A stretch of 64,000 nucleotides of DNA from Pseudomonas grimontii (GTDB taxonomy: Bacteria > Pseudomonadota > Gammaproteobacteria > Pseudomonadales > Pseudomonadaceae): the NCBI RefSeq assembly GCF_007858185.1, contig NZ_VFES01000001.1, positions 496,001 to 560,000 of the forward strand, written 5' to 3'. Position 1 is the first letter of the stretch. The number at the start of each line of letters is the position of its first letter. The notes beneath the pieces are model-generated. The model saw only the letters and a program-made list of their open reading frames with translations. It did not search any database and was not told the origin of the DNA. Shown in pieces: positions 19,003-26,554 of the stretch. A program made the position numbers and the translations under genes.

Positions 19003-19416
19003 ATGCCCAGCACTATCCGTATCGCCGCCGCCCTGCTGATCGGCAGCGATGGCCACACCCTGCTCGTGCGCAAACGCGGCACCCTGGCCTTTATGCAACC
19101 CGGTGGCAAGATCGACGCCGGTGAGCAGCCCGCGGAGGCGCTGGCCCGCGAGCTGTACGAAGAGCTGAACCTGCGCATCAAGCCCGGCGACGCCGTGTAC
19201 CTCGGCCACTTCTCGGCCCCCGCGGCCAACGAGCCGGGGTTCACCGTGGATGCTGAATTGTTCCAGGTGCAGATCGATGTTCCGGTCAGCCCCGCCGCTG
19301 AAATCGAAGAGGTGCGCTGGATCGACCCCGCTGGCGACGGTGGCCTGGTCCTGGCGCCCTTGACCCGTGACCTGATCCTGCCGTTTTATCGCGCTTCACT
19401 GACCACGCCGGCCTGA
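19003..19416 (+). CDS. Nudix hydrolase
   Basis: Single-domain protein of 137 residues. The Nudix box is clear (GKIDAGE followed by RELYEEL at about residues 36-57), which binds the divalent metal and catalyses hydrolysis of nucleoside diphosphate-linked compounds. The exact substrate cannot be predicted. Only 5 bases separate it from the GNAT gene, so the two probably form a transcription unit, possibly continuing from the regulator gene upstream. Confidence 0.88.
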   Translation: MPSTIRIAAALLIGSDGHTLLVRKRGTLAFMQPGGKIDAGEQPAEALARELYEELNLRIKPGDAVYLGHFSAPAANEPGFTVDAELFQVQIDVPVSPAAEIEEVRWIDPAGDGGLVLAPLTRDLILPFYRASLTTPA

Positions 19417-19421
19417 CGCGA

Positions 19422-19928
19422 ATGAGCGTCCGTGCGCTGGGGCCCAACGACGCCGAGGCTTATCGGGCGTTGATGCTGGAGGCCTATGGTGCCTATCCCC
19501 AGGCGTTCACTTCCAGTGTGGCCGAGCGCGCCGCCATGCCGTTGAGCTGGTGGGAAAAACGCCTGGAGAGTCCGCTGGATCGTTTGCTCGGCGCGTACGC
19601 CGGGGGGGAACTGGCCGGCATTGTCGGCCTGGCCTTCGAGCCTCGGGAGAAGGCGCGGCACAAGGTGACCCTGTTTGGCATGTACGTGACCCAGGCTTAC
19701 CAGCAGAAAGGCCTGGGCCGGCGATTGGTCGAGGCAGCGCTGGATGAAGCGCGCCAACATCCGCGACTGAAAGTGATCCAGCTGACCGTCACCGCCGGCA
19801 ACGATGCAGCGTTTGCGCTGTACCGACGCTGCGGGTTTATCCAGTACGGCCTGGAACCGTTGGCGGTGCGGGTGGGCGTGGAGTACTTCGACAAAATCCA
19901 CATGTGGCGCGAACTTACGGCCGACTGA
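19422..19928 (+). CDS. GNAT-family N-acetyltransferase
   Basis: Protein of 168 residues with one GNAT domain. The acetyl-CoA-binding motif A is visible as MYVTQAYQQKGLGRRL (Q/R-x-x-G-x-G/A type), followed by LTVTAGNDAAFALYRRCGF, the usual last helix-strand segment. Acceptor substrate unknown. It lies 5 bases after the Nudix gene, and a REPIN follows the stop directly. Confidence 0.87.
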   Translation: MSVRALGPNDAEAYRALMLEAYGAYPQAFTSSVAERAAMPLSWWEKRLESPLDRLLGAYAGGELAGIVGLAFEPREKARHKVTLFGMYVTQAYQQKGLGRRLVEAALDEARQHPRLKVIQLTVTAGNDAAFALYRRCGFIQYGLEPLAVRVGVEYFDKIHMWRELTAD

Positions 19929-19934
19929 AATCCA

Positions 19935-20026
19935 ATGTAGGAGGGGGCTTGCCCCCGATGGCGGTTGCACATTCAACATCTCTGTTGGCTGACACTCTGC
20001 TATCGGGAGCAAGCCCCCTCCCACAT
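19935..20026. repeat. REPIN, GTGGGAGGGGGCTTGC family
   Basis: Two inverted REP units of the same family, left arm ATGTAGGAGGGGGCTTGC (one change in the core: TAGGAGG for TGGGAGG) and right arm GCAAGCCCCCTCCCACAT, separated by a variable centre. It sits between the convergent GNAT and metR genes, where its hairpins may also help end transcription. Confidence 0.9.
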
Positions 20027-20042
20027 TTGGAACTGTGGTGTT

Positions 20043-20960
20043 TCAGCGTACCGCGCTCACGCCATCCAGGGTTGAAAACGACGTGTCCTTGGCCGTCAGC
20101 AAAAAGTCGCGCATATACGGCGCATCCAGCATGTCCGCACGAATCCCCGCGTACAACGTTGCAAACAACCCTTTCTCGCCCAAGCGCTTGGCCTTCACAT
20201 AGCCGCGCGAGCTGTATTCATGCAGCGCCCAATGGGGCATGCCGCACACGCCGCGGCCGCTGGCGACCAGTTGCATCATCATCACCGTGAGTTCCGAGGT
20301 ACGCACCTGGGCCGGCTCCACGTCGGCGGGTTCCAGGAAGCGGGTGAAGATGTCCAGGCGGTCGCGTTCCACCGGGTAGGTGATCAGGGTTTCGGTCAGC
20401 AGGTCTTCGGGCACGATGTACGCCTTGTTCGCCAGCGCGTGCTGGTTGGCCACGGCGAGCATGGCTTCGTAGGTAAACAGCGGCACATAGGTGATGCCCG
20501 GCAGCTCCAGCGGGTCTGACGTCACCACCAGGTCGAGGTCGCCACGGGCCAGGGCCGGCAGCGGGGCGAACGCAAAGCCCGACGCCAAGTCCAGCTCGAC
20601 TTCCGGCCAGGCATCGCGGAACTGGTCGATGGTCGGCATCAGCCACTGGAAACAACTGTGGCACTCGATCGCCATATGCAAGCGCCCGGCGGTGCCACCG
20701 GCCAAACGCGCAATATCGCGCTCGGCACCGCGCAGCAGCGGCAGGGTGGCGTCGGCCAGTTGTAGCAGGCGCAGGCCGGCGCTGGTGAATCGCACGGGTT
20801 TGGTCTTGCGCACGAACAGCGGCATGCCCAGGCGTTCTTCCAGCTCCTTGAACTGGTGGGACAGTGCCGACTGCGTCAGGTGCAGGCGCTCGGCGGCCTC
20901 CACCAGGCTGTCGGCTTCGCGCAGTGCATTCAGGGTCTTGAGGTGACGGATCTCGAGCAC
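20043..20960 (-). CDS. metR: LysR-type regulator MetR
   Basis: Protein of 305 residues. The N-terminal winged HTH (about 1-60; MLEIRHLKTLNAL..., TQSALSHQFKELEERLG) and the substrate-binding domain match E. coli MetR closely, including the IECHSCFQWLMP segment and LDLVVTSDP. MetR activates methionine biosynthesis genes (metE, metH) with homocysteine as co-inducer. No met structural gene lies beside it here. It is divergent from the alpha/beta hydrolase gene. The ATG at 20960 is preceded by a GGAG-like site. Confidence 0.88.
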   Translation of the reverse strand: MLEIRHLKTLNALREADSLVEAAERLHLTQSALSHQFKELEERLGMPLFVRKTKPVRFTSAGLRLLQLADATLPLLRGAERDIARLAGGTAGRLHMAIECHSCFQWLMPTIDQFRDAWPEVELDLASGFAFAPLPALARGDLDLVVTSDPLELPGITYVPLFTYEAMLAVANQHALANKAYIVPEDLLTETLITYPVERDRLDIFTRFLEPADVEPAQVRTSELTVMMMQLVASGRGVCGMPHWALHEYSSRGYVKAKRLGEKGLFATLYAGIRADMLDAPYMRDFLLTAKDTSFSTLDGVSAVR

Positions 20961-21142
20961 GGGCTCTCCATGAAGACAATTTGTGGCGAATAGGGATAGC
21001 GTGAGTTTGTCTCATGTTGCAACGCATGTCGACCAAGACCGCCGGGCACTCTTCATCAAACTGTCATGGAACTGTGGCAGCGCGCTTGAACAAACTTCAT
21101 CAGACTCGCGCTCTACTGGGGTTCTGCGTTTCGGTGTTTTTC

Positions 21143-22162
21143 ATGCGCGTGTTGCTTTTACTGGCCGCTCTATTGTTCGGCCTGCCGTCTTTTGCGGCTT
21201 CTCGATGTGATGTCAATGTCCCGACCCAAACGGTCGACCTGGCTCAGGTAAGCATCGCCTACCAGAGTATCGGCCGTGCGTCCGACCCGGCCTTGCTGCT
21301 GGTGATGGGCTTGGGCGGGCAACTGATCCACTGGCCCGACGAAGTCGTCGTTGCCCTGTGCCAGCAGGGTTTCCGGGTGATCCGCTATGACAACCGTGAC
21401 GTCGGCATGTCCACCTGGCGCCAGGCACCGGCGAATGCCAACCTGACCTTTGAAGTGCTGCGCTACAAGCTCGGCCTGCCGGTATCGGCGCCGTACTCGC
21501 TGACGGACATGGCCGATGACGCCGTGGGCTTGATGGACGCCTTGCAGATCCAGCAGTTCCACGTACTGGGCGCAAGCATGGGCGGCATGATCGCCCAGCA
21601 CCTGGCGGCGATGGCGCCGCAGCGCGTGGAAAGCCTGACCCTGATCATGACCAGCTCCGGCGCCGAAGGCTTGCCGGCCCCGAATGCGGCGCTGGTGCAG
21701 TTGTTGTCGCGACGCAGTGCGCCGAATCGTGAAGTGGCGCTGGAGCAGCAGGCGGATTTGCTTGCGGCGCTGGGCAGCCCGAATGTGACGGATGATCGTC
21801 AGGCGTTGCTGCACCAGGCGGCGCTGTCCTACGACCGTGCCTTCAACCCGGACGGCGTGAAGCGCCAGATCATGGCGATCCTCGCCGAACCCAGCCGCGT
21901 GCCGCTGCTCAACCAACTGCGCGTACCGACACTGGTGGTCCACGGCACCGCCGACCCGTTGCTGCCGGTGATGCACGGCGTGCACCTGGCGGCGCATATC
22001 CAGGGCAGCCAATTGAAGTTGATTCCCGGCATGGCCCATCGTTTCCAGGAAGCGTTCAAGGCGCCGCTGCTGACGGCGGTGTTGCCGTACCTGCAAGCCC
22101 ATCGTGAAGATGCCGCACACTGGGCGCAGATTGACCCGGTCGTGCCTTCGAAGCTGCTGTGA
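21143..22162 (+). CDS. Exported alpha/beta hydrolase
   Basis: Protein of 339 residues with a signal peptide ([18 protein letters not shown]). The alpha/beta hydrolase core shows the oxyanion region VMGLGGQ, the R-Y-D-N-R-D motif, the nucleophile elbow GASMGG, the acid in GTADPLLP and the catalytic His in GMAHRF. Probably a periplasmic or lipoprotein-like esterase or lipase; no substrate is evident. Start 21143 was chosen because the signal peptide begins there; an earlier in-frame ATG (21014) would add a tail unlike any signal. The ribosome site is weak. Confidence 0.8.
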   Translation: MRVLLLLAALLFGLPSFAASRCDVNVPTQTVDLAQVSIAYQSIGRASDPALLLVMGLGGQLIHWPDEVVVALCQQGFRVIRYDNRDVGMSTWRQAPANANLTFEVLRYKLGLPVSAPYSLTDMADDAVGLMDALQIQQFHVLGASMGGMIAQHLAAMAPQRVESLTLIMTSSGAEGLPAPNAALVQLLSRRSAPNREVALEQQADLLAALGSPNVTDDRQALLHQAALSYDRAFNPDGVKRQIMAILAEPSRVPLLNQLRVPTLVVHGTADPLLPVMHGVHLAAHIQGSQLKLIPGMAHRFQEAFKAPLLTAVLPYLQAHREDAAHWAQIDPVVPSKLL

Positions 22163-22217
22163 CATTGGTGTATCGTGCAACCTTTACGGCGTATTGAAGC
22201 CTGCGAGGTTGCCTACC

Positions 22218-22871
22218 ATGAGTACTCCCCTGAAAATCGATTTCATCAGCGACGTGTCCTGTCCCTGGTGCATCATCGGCCTGCGTGGCCTGACCGAAGC
22301 CCTCGACCAGCTCGGCACCGAGGTGCAGGCCGAGATCCATTTCCAGCCGTTCGAACTGAACCCGAACATGCCCGCCGAAGGGCAAAACATCGTCGAACAC
22401 ATCACCGAGAAATACGGCTCCACGGCCGAAGAATCCCAGGCCAACCGTGCGCGCATCCGCGACATGGGCGCCGAGCTCGGTTTTGCCTTTCGCACCGATG
22501 GCCAGAGCCGTATCTACAACACCTTCGACGCACACCGCCTGCTGCATTGGGCCGGGATCGAGGGCTTGCAGTACAACCTCAAGGAAGCGTTGTTCAAAGC
22601 CTACTTCACCGACGGCCAAGACCCTTCCGATCACGCCACCCTGGCGATCATCGCTGAAAGCGTCGGCCTGGATATCAAGCGCGCCGCAAAGATTCTCGCC
22701 TCCGATGAATACACCGCCGAAGTCCGCGAGCAAGAGCAGTTGTGGACCTCCCGTGGCGTGACCTCGGTGCCGACCATCGTGTTCAACGACCAGTACGCCG
22801 TGAGCGGTGGCCAGCCGCCGGAAGCCTTTGTCGGTGCGATTCGCCAGATCATCACCGAATCCCGAGCCTGA
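22218..22871 (+). CDS. DsbA-family oxidoreductase, FrnE-like
   Basis: Protein of 217 residues with a thioredoxin fold. The active site is CPWC at residues 14-17 (SDVSCPWCIIG), followed by the helical insertion typical of FrnE/2-hydroxychromene-2-carboxylate isomerase relatives and the cis-proline segment SVPTIVFN. There is no signal peptide, so it is cytoplasmic. FrnE-like proteins act as thiol oxidoreductases in stress protection. ATG 22218 was selected because the domain starts right there. A REPIN follows the stop. Confidence 0.85.
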   Translation: MSTPLKIDFISDVSCPWCIIGLRGLTEALDQLGTEVQAEIHFQPFELNPNMPAEGQNIVEHITEKYGSTAEESQANRARIRDMGAELGFAFRTDGQSRIYNTFDAHRLLHWAGIEGLQYNLKEALFKAYFTDGQDPSDHATLAIIAESVGLDIKRAAKILASDEYTAEVREQEQLWTSRGVTSVPTIVFNDQYAVSGGQPPEAFVGAIRQIITESRA

Positions 22872-22880
22872 CCGTGTTCC

Positions 22881-22974
22881 CATGTGGGAGGGGGCTTGCT
22901 CCCGATAGCGGAGTGTCAGTCAACATCTGTATTGACTGAACCACTGCTATCGGGAGCAAGCCCCCTCCCACATG
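22881..22974. repeat. REPIN, GTGGGAGGGGGCTTGC family
   Basis: Inverted pair: CATGTGGGAGGGGGCTTG on the left and CAAGCCCCCTCCCACATG on the right, perfectly complementary, with GATAGC at the inner ends and a variable centre. It lies between two co-oriented genes. Confidence 0.93.
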
Positions 22975-23050
22975 AGTTCTGTGTGAATCTGAATATCTCG
23001 CTGGCCCGCCCCTTGCATTGACCCCCTAAAGCCATAGGGGAAACACTACC

Positions 23051-23971
23051 TTGAACATTCTTGACCTCGACCACAGCCTCACCGGTCAGGCACCGATTGC
23101 CCGGCGTTTGGCCAGTGGCCGTGCCACGCGCATCGACCTGCTGGACCTGGGCCCCAAGCTGCGCCTGTGGTCCACCGAAAAAACCTGGAAACGCTTCGCC
23201 GAGCGCCTGGCCCAGCGGCCCCGGCCCATGGATGCGCGCCCGGAAATCCTGTTCGTCGGCTCCGGCGATTATCACCACCTGACCCCGGCGTTTCTGGCCG
23301 ACCTGAAAGAACCTATCAGCCTGATCCACTTCGACAACCACCCCGACTGGGTGCGCTTTGCGCCCAAGCGCCACTGTGGCTCGTGGGTCAACCGCGCGCT
23401 GAAAATGCCGGCGATCAAACGCATCGTCACCCTTGGCCCATGCAGCGATGACCTGCATAACCCGCAACTACGTGGCGGTAACCTCGGCGCCCTCAAGCGC
23501 GGGCATTTGCAACTGTTCCCCTGGCAGCACCCGCCGTCGAAAGTCTGGGGCCGGGTCGGCGATGGCGCTGGCCACCAGCAGCAGGAAAACCACTTGCACT
23601 GGCGCAACCTGGCGGAGCTGGACTGGCCGGTGTTTCTTGAACAGATGATCAGCAGCCTGCCCACCGAAGCGATCTGGATCACCATCGACAAAGACGTGCT
23701 CGCCAGTGAAGACGCCGCCACCAACTGGGACCAGGGCGGCATGCGCCTGACCCACCTGCTGCAAGCCCTGCGGGCGTTGGCGGCCAGCAAGCGCATCATC
23801 GGCATCGACGTGTGCGGTGAGTTCGCCACGCCGGCCTTCAGTAACGCGTTCAAGCGTTGGGAAGCCAAGTCCGATCAGCCACCACCGGAGCGCTGGAGCC
23901 CGGAGGATTTGCAGCGCAACGCCGCCACCAATGAAGCCCTGATCGACCTGTTTGAGGAGCTGTTCCCGTGA
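23051..23971 (+). CDS. Arginase/ureohydrolase-fold protein, divergent
   Basis: Protein of 306 residues starting with TTG 23051 (AGGGGAAA ribosome site 8 bases upstream). It resembles ureohydrolases: FDNHPDW takes the place of the arginase D-A-H-x-D metal motif, GSGDYHH the place of the first His, and TIDKDVL and IGIDVCGEF the C-terminal Asp motif region. The metal motifs are altered from canonical arginase, so the substrate may be another guanidino or related compound. Its stop overlaps the GTG of the first of two small membrane proteins (GTGA), forming a three-gene operon. Whether it is an active hydrolase cannot be decided by reading. Confidence 0.7.
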   Translation: MNILDLDHSLTGQAPIARRLASGRATRIDLLDLGPKLRLWSTEKTWKRFAERLAQRPRPMDARPEILFVGSGDYHHLTPAFLADLKEPISLIHFDNHPDWVRFAPKRHCGSWVNRALKMPAIKRIVTLGPCSDDLHNPQLRGGNLGALKRGHLQLFPWQHPPSKVWGRVGDGAGHQQQENHLHWRNLAELDWPVFLEQMISSLPTEAIWITIDKDVLASEDAATNWDQGGMRLTHLLQALRALAASKRIIGIDVCGEFATPAFSNAFKRWEAKSDQPPPERWSPEDLQRNAATNEALIDLFEELFP

Positions 23972-24348
23972 CCCTGACCGTGGTGTTGCTGGTGGCCTTT
24001 TCCATCGTGCTCGATGTGATTGGCCAACTGTGTTTCAAACTCGGCCTGGACCGTTTGCCGGAACTGGAGGGCAGTTTTCGCCTGAATGCGTTCTGGGGCC
24101 AGGTGTTCAATGCGCCGCTGCTGTGGGCAGGCATCGGTGCCTATGTGATTGAGTTTTTCGTATGGCTCGAAGCGTTGTCTCGTGCGCCGTTGAGCCTGTT
24201 GTTCCCGGCCGCGGCCCTGGCTTATTGCGGGGTGGTGCTGGCCGGCAAGGTGGTACTGGGCGAAACCGTCAGCCGCCGCCGTTGGCTGGGCACGCTGGTG
24301 ATTACCTTGGGTGTGATGCTGGTCGCGATTGCAGGGAGTCAGGCATGA
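23968..24348 (+). CDS. Small EamA/SMR-like membrane protein, first of a pair
   Basis: Protein of 126 residues with four predicted membrane helices. The start is GTG 23968, overlapping the arginase-like gene. The motif GQLCFKLGLD in helix 1 and the conserved IEFFVWLEALSRAPLSLLFP segment resemble half-size EamA/SMR transporters, including ArnE/ArnF, which work as heterodimers. Translational coupling to the next, similar gene (ATGA overlap) supports a heterodimeric transporter. Substrate unknown; the linked arginase-fold enzyme suggests a cationic or guanidino compound. Confidence 0.72.
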   Translation: MTLTVVLLVAFSIVLDVIGQLCFKLGLDRLPELEGSFRLNAFWGQVFNAPLLWAGIGAYVIEFFVWLEALSRAPLSLLFPAAALAYCGVVLAGKVVLGETVSRRRWLGTLVITLGVMLVAIAGSQA

Positions 24349-24749
24349 GTACGCAAACGATGCATACCGGTTGGTTACATGGGCGCCTCGGCACGGTGGT
24401 GCTATGGGCCTTGCTGATCTGCACCGAGAGTGCCGGGCAGCTGTTTACCAAGATTGCCGGCGACCAGCTGGGGCAGATGGATTTCAATTGGCAGTGGTTG
24501 TCCGAGGTGGCGCGCAACCCGGGGATCCTGGCGGCGATCGTCAGTTATATCGGTGCGTTTTTCGTGTGGATGCTGATCCTGCGGCGCAGCAGTTTGTCCC
24601 TGGCGTTTCCCCTGAGTTCATTGGTGTTTGTGGTGGTGTTGCTGGGGTCGTGGCTGGGACTGGGGGAACACATCAGCCCGCTGCACTGGGTGGGCGTGGC
24701 GGTGATTATCGGCGGTATCGCGCTGCTGGCCGAAGGTGAAGAAAACTGA
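24345..24749 (+). CDS. Small EamA/SMR-like membrane protein, second of a pair
   Basis: Protein of 134 residues with four membrane helices, starting at ATG 24345 overlapping the stop of its partner. It shares the partner's layout: ESAGQLFTKIAGD in helix 1 and FFVWMLILRRSSLSLAFPLSS in helix 2-3. A polar N-terminal extension of about 15 residues precedes helix 1. The pair most likely forms one heterodimeric transporter with opposite topologies. A REPIN follows the stop at once. Confidence 0.72.
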   Translation: MSTQTMHTGWLHGRLGTVVLWALLICTESAGQLFTKIAGDQLGQMDFNWQWLSEVARNPGILAAIVSYIGAFFVWMLILRRSSLSLAFPLSSLVFVVVLLGSWLGLGEHISPLHWVGVAVIIGGIALLAEGEEN

Positions 24750-24761
24750 AACACGGACCCC

Positions 24762-24851
24762 TGTGGGAGGGGGCTTGCTCCCGATAGCGGTAGATCAGTC
24801 CCGTATGCATTGGCTGACCCTGCGCTATCGGGAGCAAGCCCCCTCCCACAT
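24762..24851. repeat. REPIN, GTGGGAGGGGGCTTGC family
   Basis: Inverted REP pair, TGTGGGAGGGGGCTTGCTCC on the left and its complement ending CCCTCCCACA on the right. It lies between the convergent transporter pair and mipA. Confidence 0.92.
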
Positions 24852-24865
24852 GTTGTCCGAAGTGA

Positions 24866-25621
24866 TCAATCGAACGTGTAGCTGATTGCCGTCTGTACCT
24901 GGCCCTGGTTCACGTCGCCGGTCTCTTTGACGATGCTGCTGTTGGCCGCCGAACCCACCAGGTGCACCCAGCTGGCGCTGGTCAGCAGGGACCAGTTGGG
25001 CGCCAGGGGGAACTGGAAACTCTGGCTCAGGGTGACGTTCTGGAAACCGCCGCTGGCGTTGTAGGCCTTGAATCCCGTGGCGGCAGCCTCGTTATCGTCC
25101 ACCCCGAAAAACGTCTGGGTCTGGCGCGCGTCGGCAAAGTGCGCCACCAGGCCGCTGCTGCCGATGATTCCACCGCCGAGCGGGTAACCGAGCTCCCCGC
25201 CGACCTTGCCCAGCGCGCCGCTCTGGGAATGGCCGCCGCCGACGGCCTGGCCCAGTTGGGCGTAGACCCGCCAGAAGTCAGCCGGCGCGTATTGGATGAA
25301 GCCGCCGACCTCGGCCATGTCCGAGACATTGCGCAGGCCTTGCAGCTCACCGTTGGAGGTACGCCCCTGCAGGTAGTTGATATAGGGGCCGGCCGTAAAA
25401 CCGTTGGTGTTCAGGGCGCTCCAGGTCAGGCCGTCATCGGTGCTCAGGCTCACATTGCCCCAGTCCAGGTCGAGGTATGGCACAGGCCGGGTTTCGTAGC
25501 GGCTGCCGGTCGGGTCGTGGGGTTGGTAGCTGACGCCTGCGCCGACGTCACCGGTGATACCTGCGGCCTGTGCGCTGAGGCTCAGCAATCCGGCGAGTGC
25601 AGCGCATGTGATCCTGAACAT
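24866..25621 (-). CDS. MipA/OmpV-family outer membrane protein
   Basis: Protein of 251 residues with a signal peptide (MFRITCAALAGLLSLSAQAA). The mature part alternates short amphipathic strands and turns and ends in a terminal aromatic (SYTFD), as expected of a beta barrel. Segments such as GDVGAGVSYQP, RPVPYLDLDW and the glycine-rich GGELGYPLGGG region match MipA/OmpV proteins, which include a scaffold for murein enzymes and ligand-responsive porin-like proteins. ATG 25621 is used; an in-frame GTG two codons earlier lies too close to the AGGA site. It is divergent from the sigma-54 operon. Confidence 0.82.
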   Translation of the reverse strand: MFRITCAALAGLLSLSAQAAGITGDVGAGVSYQPHDPTGSRYETRPVPYLDLDWGNVSLSTDDGLTWSALNTNGFTAGPYINYLQGRTSNGELQGLRNVSDMAEVGGFIQYAPADFWRVYAQLGQAVGGGHSQSGALGKVGGELGYPLGGGIIGSSGLVAHFADARQTQTFFGVDDNEAAATGFKAYNASGGFQNVTLSQSFQFPLAPNWSLLTSASWVHLVGSAANSSIVKETGDVNQGQVQTAISYTFD

Positions 25622-25695
25622 GGTCACAATTCCTAAAGTTTGAATACACGCGCATGAACGCGCAAACCACTGCGCTCACGCAAGCACTCATCTTG

Positions 25696-25722
25696 TTTGT
25701 AGCAAGCTACAAAAATTGTAGC
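25696..25722. promoter_or_regulatory. Palindromic upstream activator site candidate for the sigma-54 operon
   Basis: Perfect 8-base inverted repeat TTTGTAGC-AA-GCTACAAA (25696-25713), followed by another half-site TTGTAGC (25716-25722). It is centred about 107 bases before the start point predicted from the -24/-12 promoter, the usual place for a dimeric sigma-54 activator. The sigma-54 response regulator encoded at the end of the operon is the obvious candidate ligand; this is inference. Confidence 0.6.
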
Positions 25723-25754
25723 TCCCCTGACACAAAATCCCCGCGAACACTGGG

Positions 25755-25780
25755 AAAAGCCCCGGCCGACGGGGCTTTGG
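25755..25780. other. GC-rich stem-loop upstream of the sigma-54 promoter
   Basis: AAAGCCCC-GGCCGA-CGGGGCTTT-type hairpin with a short T run on the plus strand. No plus-strand gene precedes it closely, so it may insulate the operon from read-through or form part of the promoter architecture. Confidence 0.5.
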
Positions 25781-25784
25781 CCAA

Positions 25785-25801
25785 TTGGCACAGTCCCTGC
25801 T
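25785..25801 (+). promoter_or_regulatory. Sigma-54 (-24/-12) promoter
   Basis: TTGGCACAGTCCCTGCT fits TGGCAC-N5-TTGCW. GG (25787-25788) and GC (25799-25800) are separated by the obligatory 10 bases. The predicted start point is near 25812, leaving a leader of about 38 bases before the phosphatase ATG at 25850. Confidence 0.8.
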
Positions 25802-25849
25802 CTACCCCTGTTGAAAGCGCAGACAGCGCACTCCTTCAGGGTAACCGCA

Positions 25850-26554
25850 ATGATTGACTGGCATATCGTGTGCGACTTCGACGGGACCATCACCCCCACC
25901 GATGTCATCGACAACGTCCTCCAACGCTTCGCCGGCCCCGAATGGGAAACCATCGAACAGCAATGGCTGGATGGGCATATCGGTTCACGCGAATGCCTGA
26001 GCCGCCAACTGGCGCTGATCAAGGCCACCCCAAGTGAACTGCTGGCGTATTTCGACAGTGTCGAGATCGACCCGGATTTCCCCGACTTCGTCGATCACGT
26101 GCTCGGCCTGGGCGCTTCCCTCGAAGTGGTCAGCGACGGCATCGAACAGGGTATCGCGCGGATCCTCTCGCGCAACTACGTGACCTTGCTGCCGATCCTT
26201 GCCAACCGTCTGCGCCAGGTCGACCAGAACAGCTGGCGCATCGACTTCCCGTATTCCAGCGATGCCTGCCGCGCCGCGTCCGGCAACTGCAAGTGCAAAT
26301 CCACCCCGCGCAACAAGCGCGTGCTGGTGATCGGCGACGGCAAGTCGGACATGTGCGTGGCTTCCACCGCCGACTTCGTGTTCGCCAAAGGCAGCCTCGC
26401 CCAGTACTGCGTAACCCACAACATCCCTCACGCGCGCTTCGACACCTTCGCCGAAGTGCCTGCGTTGCTGGCCCGACTGCCTCAGGGCATCGCCGCCAAC
26501 GCCACCACCTTCAACACCTCTTCTGACAATCAGGAACTCTTCCACCATGTCTGA
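25850..26554 (+). CDS. HAD-IB phosphatase, MtnX-like
   Basis: Protein of 234 residues. HAD motif I is DFDGT (catalytic Asp9, Asp11), motif II lies near VVSDG, and motif IV is GDGKSDM. It resembles MtnX/phosphoserine-phosphatase-type enzymes. A cysteine-rich loop CRAASGNCKCK sits before the last motif. These enzymes remove phosphate from small metabolites; the substrate here is unknown and the rest of the methionine salvage pathway is not nearby. Start 25850 has an AGGG site 8 bases upstream. It is the first gene behind the sigma-54 promoter and overlaps the aminotransferase gene by 8 bases. Confidence 0.82.
   Translation: MIDWHIVCDFDGTITPTDVIDNVLQRFAGPEWETIEQQWLDGHIGSRECLSRQLALIKATPSELLAYFDSVEIDPDFPDFVDHVLGLGASLEVVSDGIEQGIARILSRNYVTLLPILANRLRQVDQNSWRIDFPYSSDACRAASGNCKCKSTPRNKRVLVIGDGKSDMCVASTADFVFAKGSLAQYCVTHNIPHARFDTFAEVPALLARLPQGIAANATTFNTSSDNQELFHHV

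Noticed and set aside
21014..21142. Longer N-terminus of the exported hydrolase
   Set aside because: It would bury the signal peptide inside the protein and has no good ribosome site.
25755..25780. Terminator for a plus-strand gene
   Set aside because: No plus-strand gene ends nearby (the previous one stops at 24749), so I listed it only as a stem-loop.
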